Source: an uncultured Roseateles sp.
GTDB lineage: Bacteria; Pseudomonadota; Gammaproteobacteria; Burkholderiales; Burkholderiaceae
NCBI GenBank assembly: GCA_946480605.1
Contig: CAMLKW010000143.1
Location: 1 to 11,523 of the forward strand
Direction of reading: 5' to 3'
DNA: 11,523 nucleotides
Part shown: positions 7,187 through 11,523 of the stretch, piece after piece
Position numbering within the stretch: position 1 is the first letter of the stretch
How the letters are laid out: every line of letters begins with the position of its first letter
Program-made: the position numbers and the translations under genes
The notes under the pieces: model-generated
The model's database searches: none
The model's input: only the letters and a program-made list of their open reading frames with translations
Told to the model about the DNA's origin: nothing

Positions 7187-8842
7187 TTACAAACCAGGCT
7201 CACGCAGCCAGCCCTTAAAGGGCTGGCCGGGCAGGCGCTTGAGGCTCTCGACAAGCTGGGTGGCGTTGAACACCGCGCCGGCGTCGTTGGTGTGCGTGCG
7301 GGCATCCGAGAAGAAGCCCTCCACGCGCTCCGCGCCGACGGCGCGGTAGGCCTCGGCAACGCGCAGCGTCAGGTCGATGAACTGGGCGCCGTTGGCCTTG
7401 GCGACCTGCTCGCCCCAGGCCGCGTAGTTCTCGAAGTCGCGCGGCTGCTCGGGCTTCCAGCGGTCTTTGTGCGGGATGGGTGACAGCACGACGACGTTCG
7501 CGCCCTTGGCCTTCGCATCGGTGATGTAGCGCTTCAGATACCAGCCGAAGCTCTGCACCGTCTCCTTGCTGCCGTCGGGGCGGGTGTCTTCCTGCGTGTC
7601 GTCGCCGGTGCCGGGCACCGAGCCGCGGTTCTTGCCGGCGGGGTCGCCGATGCGGGCGCCGTCGTTGTGGCCGAACTGGATCAGCAGCCAGTCGCCGGCC
7701 TTCAGCTGCTCCAGCACCGAGGCCCAGCGGCCTTCGGTGAAGAAGGTGCGGCTGCTGCGCCCGCCGATGGCGTTGTTGACGACGTTGACGCGCTGCGTGT
7801 CGAAGAAGGGCGCCAGGCGCTCGCCCCAGCCGAAGGCGCCGTTCTGGCCGCCGCTGCGCACGGTGGAGTCGCCGATCAGCACGATGCTGGGCAGCTTGGG
7901 GTCGCGCGGCGCCTCGACCTTGACCTTGCGGGCATCCACCACCGGCCGGTCGTCCGAGCCGTCCGGCAGGAAGCGCTGCCTGTAGACGTCCTCCGGCAGC
8001 ACCTTGTTCTGGATCAGCCCGGCGACGACCAGTTGCGCGTTGACCGCCGCACCCAGCCAGTTGGTGTGCACGGTCTCGGGGTCGGGCGGGAACAGCGTGG
8101 CCACCACGGCCTTGCCCAGCGCCTCGTAGCGCTTGGCGCCCCACTCGTTGAGGTCGATGAAGGCCACGTTCTCCTGCCGGGCGACCTCGGCGGCCCAGCC
8201 GGCGAAGTTGCCGCCGGCGCGCGTCACGGTCACGCCGTCGGCCTCCCAGCGCTTGCGGATGACCGGCGACGCGATGACGGGCGTGGCGCCCAGTGCGCGG
8301 ATCTCGGCGACATAGCCGCGCAGATAGGCGCCATAGGTGTAGACCGTCTCGGGCTTGCCGGTCAGCAGGTTGTTGATGTCTTCCTTCTCGGGCCCGGTGC
8401 CGCGCAGCACGCCGCGGGCGCGGCTGTTGTCGTTGACCGGGCTGGCATCGTTGTGGCCGAACTGCATGACGACCCAGTCGCCCTTCTTGATGAAGGGCTT
8501 GGTGCGCTCCCAATGGCCGCTGCTGCGGTAGGTGCGGCTGGACAGCCCGCCCACGGCGCGGTTGACGACGTTGATCTTGTTCAGGTCGAAGTAGGCGGCA
8601 ATGGGGTTGCCCCAGCCCCACTGGCCTTCGGGCCCCTTGCCCTGGCCGTCGTCGCGGCCATTGCGCACCGTCGAGTCGCCGATGAGGATCAGCGACGGCA
8701 GCGCCGGCTTGGCGGGTTCGGGCAGCGTGACCTGGGCGCGCGCCGGGTCGGTGCTGGCAGTGAACTCCTGCGCGTGGGCAGTGGCCAGCGGCAGCGTGAA
8801 CAGCAGGGCCGCGAGCGCGCGGCGGATGGGTTGGGCAGTCAT
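7187..8842 (-). CDS. Exported tandem-domain SGNH esterase, rhamnogalacturonan acetylesterase-like (CE12)
   Basis: 551 residues when started at ATG 8842, which gives a clean signal peptide (MTAQPIRRALAALLF, then PLATAHA, cut near residue 24). An upstream in-frame ATG at 8923 would add 27 residues in front of the signal peptide and is less likely. There are two full SGNH hydrolase domains. Domain 1 has GDST at 55-58 (Ser57), block II Gly at 98-99, GHND at 129-132, and HTN at 259-261. Domain 2 has GDST at 324-327 (Ser326), GG at 360-361, GHND at 391-394, and HTN at 517-519. The shared LIGDSTVR, VVN.A.GG.SSRT and QFGHND sequences point to CE12 rhamnogalacturonan/pectin acetylesterases, which remove acetyl groups from pectic chains. 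It is predicted to be periplasmic or secreted. The gene diverges from a pectin-lyase gene, which supports a pectin role. The exact acetyl substrate cannot be read from the sequence. Confidence 0.9.
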   Translation of the reverse strand: MTAQPIRRALAALLFTLPLATAHAQEFTASTDPARAQVTLPEPAKPALPSLILIGDSTVRNGRDDGQGKGPEGQWGWGNPIAAYFDLNKINVVNRAVGGLSSRTYRSSGHWERTKPFIKKGDWVVMQFGHNDASPVNDNSRARGVLRGTGPEKEDINNLLTGKPETVYTYGAYLRGYVAEIRALGATPVIASPVIRKRWEADGVTVTRAGGNFAGWAAEVARQENVAFIDLNEWGAKRYEALGKAVVATLFPPDPETVHTNWLGAAVNAQLVVAGLIQNKVLPEDVYRQRFLPDGSDDRPVVDARKVKVEAPRDPKLPSIVLIGDSTVRSGGQNGAFGWGERLAPFFDTQRVNVVNNAIGGRSSRTFFTEGRWASVLEQLKAGDWLLIQFGHNDGARIGDPAGKNRGSVPGTGDDTQEDTRPDGSKETVQSFGWYLKRYITDAKAKGANVVVLSPIPHKDRWKPEQPRDFENYAAWGEQVAKANGAQFIDLTLRVAEAYRAVGAERVEGFFSDARTHTNDAGAVFNATQLVESLKRLPGQPFKGWLREPGL

Positions 8843-8974
8843 GGTGCCGATGCTAGGAGCAGGTGCCCAAGCTTGGCTGACGGCGATGGCGCAAGTTCTT
8901 GAGCGATTCATGCCCAGCAACATCGCGCAACAGAGCGAGGCCTAGAGTCCGGCCACACAAAAACGGAGACGCCC
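8843..8974. promoter_or_regulatory. Divergent promoter region between esterase and lyase genes
   Basis: This 132-bp gap must hold the promoters of both divergent genes. Visible elements: a perfect 10-bp palindrome CCAAGCTTGG (8867-8876); a second short inverted repeat CAAG-TT-CTTG (8892-8901), centred 25 bp away; and TAGAGT (8943-8948) inside CCTAGAGTCC, a possible -10 box for the lyase gene without a convincing -35 box. Shared control of both genes from here is plausible but not proven by sequence alone. Confidence 0.45.
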
Positions 8975-10327
8975 ATGTCGTTGCGCAAGACTTCCCTGCT
9001 GCTGAGCCTGCTGATCGCCCTGGCACCCGCCTGGGCCCAGATCGGCCAGCGCTTCCCGTCCGAGAAGCGGGTCGTCAACGACCCCGTCACCGGCACGCCG
9101 CTGACCTTCCTGACCACGCAGCCGCGCGGCGATTCCAAGATCTACCCCAGCCATCCGCAGTGGACGGCCGATGGCCAGTGGCTGGTGTTCCGCTCCAACC
9201 GTGTCAAGGGCGAGGCCATCGCCGTCAACGAGGCCAGCGGCGACCTGGTGCAGGTCACCGAGGGCGGCTACGAGGGCATGCTCAACCTGTCGCAATCGGG
9301 CGGCAACAAGCTGTATTTCCTGCGCAAGCCGGCCGCCGGCCCGGACAAGGCTCGCGAGGCCGTCGAGGTGGACCTGGACCGTGTGTTCGCCGACAGCAAG
9401 GTCGGCAAGATGAAGTCGGCCACCAGCTACCAGCGCGTCATCGCGACGCTGCCCGCCGAGCTGGAGGCCTATGGCGACAACGCGCTGGACGCCGACAACC
9501 AGTGGTTCTACTTCCGCATCCAGGGCAAGGCCTATGCCGGCGCGAAGCTGCCCGCCGGCACCAAGATCGAGCCGCCCTTCGGCCCGCGCGGCATGGGTGC
9601 CGGCCCGCACGCCATCGGCAAGGTCAACGTGAAGACGGGCGAGTTCCAGCACGTCGTGTCCGTGCCCTTCCAGATCGGCCACATCCAGTCCAACCTGTGG
9701 CAAGCCGGCGAGCTGGTGTTTAGCTGGGAGACCGGCGGCAAGTCGCCCCAGCGCACCTGGACCGTCAAGGGCGATGGCACCGGCCTGCGCCCGATGTACC
9801 CCGAGGCGCCCTACGAGTGGGTCACGCACGAGGCCATCATCGGCAAGGACGAGGTGGCGCTGGCCATCATGGGCCACCGCGCCATCCCCGGCGTGGAGGA
9901 CCCGACCCGCGCACCCGGCACCGATGTGGGCGGCGCCAACCCGGGCCAGGACGCGTCCTGGGGCAACTCCGGCACGCGCGAGAAGCCGACGGGCCTGGCC
10001 GTCGTGAACCTGCGCACGCGGGAGATGACCATCGCCGGCCAGACCCACAAGGGCAGCGGACTGTGGCACGTGCACGGCTCGCCGGACGGCCGCTTCGCGG
10101 TGGGCGACGACTTCAACCGCGACATCTACCTGATCGACCGCAAGACGCGCGAAATGATGCTGCTCAGCGCCGGCCACAAGACGACGGCGCGCGACCACCC
10201 CCATCCGACCTTCAGCCCGGACGGCAAGAAGATCCAGATCCAGTCCGCCATGTTGGCGGCGGACGGGCGCGAGATGAATATCGTCGTGGTGCCGGTGCCG
10301 CAGTCCTGGCTGGACCGCAAACCCTGA
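8975..10327 (+). CDS. Oligogalacturonate lyase-like protein (PL22 family), exported
   Basis: 450 residues. ATG 8975 has GGAG at 8965-8968 with 6-nt spacing and opens a signal peptide (MSLRKTSLLLSLLIALAPAWA). The mature part looks like a seven-bladed beta-propeller of the PL22 type, with TolB-like blades such as SHPQWTADGQWLVFRSNR, GSPDGRFAVGDD and TFSPDGKKIQIQS. Hallmarks fitting oligogalacturonate lyase are EAPYEWVTHE (His285), WHVHGSPDG (His365 and His367) and DHPHP (His408 and His410); some of these His residues should form the metal site known for this family. The reaction in the family is beta-elimination of unsaturated di- or oligogalacturonates to 5-keto-4-deoxyuronate. The enterobacterial enzyme is cytoplasmic, so the signal peptide implies a periplasmic step here. 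The lyase is divergent from the pectic esterase and upstream of a TonB receptor. A generic propeller protein is the alternative. Confidence 0.87.
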   Translation: MSLRKTSLLLSLLIALAPAWAQIGQRFPSEKRVVNDPVTGTPLTFLTTQPRGDSKIYPSHPQWTADGQWLVFRSNRVKGEAIAVNEASGDLVQVTEGGYEGMLNLSQSGGNKLYFLRKPAAGPDKAREAVEVDLDRVFADSKVGKMKSATSYQRVIATLPAELEAYGDNALDADNQWFYFRIQGKAYAGAKLPAGTKIEPPFGPRGMGAGPHAIGKVNVKTGEFQHVVSVPFQIGHIQSNLWQAGELVFSWETGGKSPQRTWTVKGDGTGLRPMYPEAPYEWVTHEAIIGKDEVALAIMGHRAIPGVEDPTRAPGTDVGGANPGQDASWGNSGTREKPTGLAVVNLRTREMTIAGQTHKGSGLWHVHGSPDGRFAVGDDFNRDIYLIDRKTREMMLLSAGHKTTARDHPHPTFSPDGKKIQIQSAMLAADGREMNIVVVPVPQSWLDRKP

Positions 10328-10471
10328 AACACCGCGGGCGTTGAATATCCACGGAATATGCGGGTTGCGAATATCCAATATCGTTTGGAGGGATTCGAAA
10401 TCTGATATCCGCGCGCCGCTCTCATGTCGCACTGCAGCATAGATGCGACGATTTCGCTCACCAAGGTGATC

Positions 10472-10511
10472 GATTGCTGCGCGTTCAGGGTTTGCCTGGC
10501 GTCAAGCAATC
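10472..10511. repeat. Widely spaced inverted repeat GATTGCT...AGCAATC
   Basis: GATTGCT at 10472-10478 and its reverse complement AGCAATC at 10505-10511 are 26 nt apart. The same heptamer pair occurs again at 10587-10604. It could be a pair of protein-binding half-sites or one end of an alternative RNA pairing. Function is inferred only from recurrence. Confidence 0.5.
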
Positions 10512-10524
10512 ACGTCCTTGATTC

Positions 10525-10540
10525 TTTGGCCGGCGCCAAA
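10525..10540. promoter_or_regulatory. Candidate operator palindrome TTTGGC-CGGC-GCCAAA
   Basis: A perfect inverted repeat with 6-bp arms around CGGC lies 22 bp upstream of the putative -10 box of the receptor gene, near where a -35 box would be. The form resembles operators of dimeric helix-turn-helix regulators. I cannot assign it to a specific regulator family. Confidence 0.45.
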
Positions 10541-10561
10541 CACAGGCCCAAACCAGGCCCC

Positions 10562-10567
10562 TAGACT
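10562..10567 (+). promoter_or_regulatory. Possible -10 box of the TonB receptor gene
   Basis: TAGACT lies in the context CCTAGACTGC, similar to CCTAGAGTCC in front of the lyase gene, so both may be the -10 element of the same sigma factor class. No good -35 box stands 16-18 bp upstream, which would suit an activator-dependent or otherwise regulated promoter. Confidence 0.35.
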
Positions 10568-10586
10568 GCCCGCAGGGCAATATGAA

Positions 10587-10604
10587 GATTGCTGCAAAGC
10601 AATC
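10587..10604 (+). other. Leader hairpin GATTGCT-GCAA-AGCAATC
   Basis: Seven perfectly paired bases close a GCAA loop of GNRA type. The element sits 29 nt upstream of the receptor start codon and downstream of the putative -10 box, so it should be in the mRNA leader. A smaller hairpin, TGCCC-GCA-GGGCA (10567-10579), lies just before it. It could be an operator at DNA level or an mRNA-stabilising 5' structure. It is not followed by a T-tract, so it is not a terminator. Confidence 0.5.
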
Positions 10605-10633
10605 ATCTCGCAAGTATTTCTGGAGGCAGACAT

Positions 10634-11523
10634 ATGCTGAACACCCACACCCTGCGCGCACCGCGCTGGACGCCGCTGGCACTGGCCATCTCGGCTGCAC
10701 TGGCCGGTCAGGCCCAGGCCCAAACCGCCGCCGCGCCGGCCGCCGCCGCCTCGGCCGCCAAGGCCGAGACTAACCAGCTCGACACCGTCGTCGTGACCGG
10801 CATCCGCCGCTCCATCCAGAGCGCCATTGACCGCAAGAAGAATGCCTCCACGGTGCAGGACAGCATCGTTGCGGAAGACATCGACCAGTTCCCGGACAAG
10901 AACGTCGGCGAAGCGCTGTCGCGTGTCACCGGTGTGCAACTGAGCCGTGAGTTCGGCGAAGGCTCGCAGGTCGCCATCCGCGGCGTCGAGCCCGACCTGA
11001 ACCGCGTCGAGATCAACGGCATGTCGGTGCTGGGCACCAACGGCGGTGCCGGCCGCGGCGCCGAGCTGCGCGAGCTGGCCTCCGAGCTGATTGCCTCCAT
11101 CGACGTGGTCAAGGGCTCCACGGCTGACATCACCGAAGGCGGCGTGGGCGGCACGGTGCGCATCAACACGCGCAAGCCGCTGGACTTCACCAAGCGCACC
11201 ATCGCCGGCTCGCTGTCGGCCGAGCAGGGCAGCCTGCGTGGCGGCGTGCAGCCGCGCGGCTCGCTGCTGCTGGCCGACAAGTTCTTCGACGGCAAGCTGG
11301 GCGTCATGGCCAACCTGGTCTACGACAACATCCACACGCGCGGCGACTTCGTGCGCAACACCTCGTGGCGTTTCCTGCGTGACTGGGACTTCTCGCCCGA
11401 GAAGACCATCACCAGCCTTAACGACAACGCGGCGGCCGTGACGACCTTTGCCGGCTGTACCGCGTTGGCCGCCGCCGACCGCACGGCCTGCCAGCAGCAG
11501 TGGTTCGACTACTCGCCGGGCAT
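10634..11523 (+). CDS. TonB-dependent receptor (Xanthomonas/Caulobacter type), 3' partial
   Basis: The gene runs off the window end after 296 complete codons. ATG 10634 is preceded by GGAGG (10622-10626) at 7-nt spacing. The signal peptide ends in AGQAQAQ near residue 30 and is followed by an Ala-rich stretch. A TonB box LDTVVVTG lies at about 49-56. The plug domain follows (STVQDSIVAEDIDQFPDKNV, VGEALSRVTGVQLSRE, VAIRGVEPDLNRVEINGM, IDVVKGSTADITEGGVGG, TVRINTRKPLDF), then the first barrel strands. QFPDKNVGEAL and EGGVGGTVRI are typical of the TonB-Xanth-Caul group (TIGR01782), receptors usually tied to plant or algal carbohydrate uptake. It should import pectic oligomers across the outer membrane using TonB/ExbBD energy, judging from the adjacent lyase and esterase. 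The substrate is inference from context. Confidence 0.93.
   Translation, partial: MLNTHTLRAPRWTPLALAISAALAGQAQAQTAAAPAAAASAAKAETNQLDTVVVTGIRRSIQSAIDRKKNASTVQDSIVAEDIDQFPDKNVGEALSRVTGVQLSREFGEGSQVAIRGVEPDLNRVEINGMSVLGTNGGAGRGAELRELASELIASIDVVKGSTADITEGGVGGTVRINTRKPLDFTKRTIAGSLSAEQGSLRGGVQPRGSLLLADKFFDGKLGVMANLVYDNIHTRGDFVRNTSWRFLRDWDFSPEKTITSLNDNAAAVTTFAGCTALAAADRTACQQQWFDYSPG

Larger units (their letters stand above)
10328..10633. promoter_or_regulatory. 306-bp intergenic control region upstream of the TonB receptor
   Basis: The region is clearly AT-richer than its flanks and no convincing gene lies in it. It contains a pair of GAATATCCA direct repeats (10343-10351 and 10369-10377, 26 bp apart), a further GATATCC (10404-10410), a TTTGGC/GCCAAA palindrome (10525-10540), four copies of GATTGCT in both orientations, a possible -10 box TAGACT (10562-10567) within CCTAGACTGC, and a leader hairpin. 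I see no strong terminator behind the lyase gene, so some read-through into the receptor gene is possible. Confidence 0.6.

Noticed and set aside
7667..8902. 411-codon plus-strand ORF over the esterase gene
   Set aside because: The opposite strand carries two complete SGNH motif sets and a signal peptide; this frame has none.
8840..8923. Upstream start at 8923 for the esterase
   Set aside because: It would place 27 residues before an obvious signal peptide; ATG 8842 gives the expected secreted precursor.
8942..10432. 496-codon minus-strand ORF over the lyase gene
   Set aside because: It is a shadow of a well-supported PL22-like gene and runs through the whole divergent promoter region.
10126..10700. 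Minus-strand ORFs of 127 and 71 codons touching the intergenic region
   Set aside because: They overlap the lyase end or the receptor start, have no recognisable features, and the region is better explained as regulatory.

Overview
The window is very GC-rich DNA whose overlapping frames throw long antisense shadow ORFs. Its gene content points to a Gram-negative proteobacterium: a TonB-dependent receptor of the long-plug Xanthomonas/Caulobacter type, periplasmic carbohydrate-active enzymes, and a membrane fusion protein. Codon use, the tRNA and the general look suggest a Burkholderiales betaproteobacterium (Roseateles/Mitsuaria/Rubrivivax-like). That placement is inference, not a database result.

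Left half (1-6993, + strand): three tightly packed genes that look like one operon. First comes the 3' part of a very large surface or secreted protein. It has autotransporter-type beta-strand repeats, then seven tandem ~100-residue putative-Ig/cadherin-like (He_PIG/CADG) modules, a proline-rich linker, an eighth diverged module, and a short charged tail with no visible beta-barrel or RTX signal. Its stop overlaps (ATGA) the start of a HlyD-type membrane fusion protein that carries an extra ~200-residue cytoplasmic N-terminal domain. Five bases after that begins a polytopic M50 (site-2-protease-like) zinc metalloprotease fused to a second HlyD-like periplasmic domain and preceded by a PqqD/RRE-like N-terminal domain. 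I infer a dedicated export or maturation apparatus for the giant repeat protein. No ABC ATPase or TolC is in the window.

Middle (6994-7186): a strong intrinsic terminator, a tRNA with anticodon CAT on the minus strand, and a good sigma70-type promoter for that tRNA.

Right half (7187-11523): a pectin/rhamnogalacturonan-use locus. A minus-strand exported esterase with two complete SGNH (CE12-like) catalytic domains is divergent from a plus-strand oligogalacturonate lyase (PL22-like) that has a signal peptide. After a 306-bp AT-richer intergenic region full of short palindromes comes the 5' part of a TonB-dependent receptor. The likely scheme is import of pectic oligomers by the receptor, deacetylation by the double esterase and cleavage by the lyase in the periplasm. 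The palindromes upstream of the receptor are candidate operators for the control of this locus.
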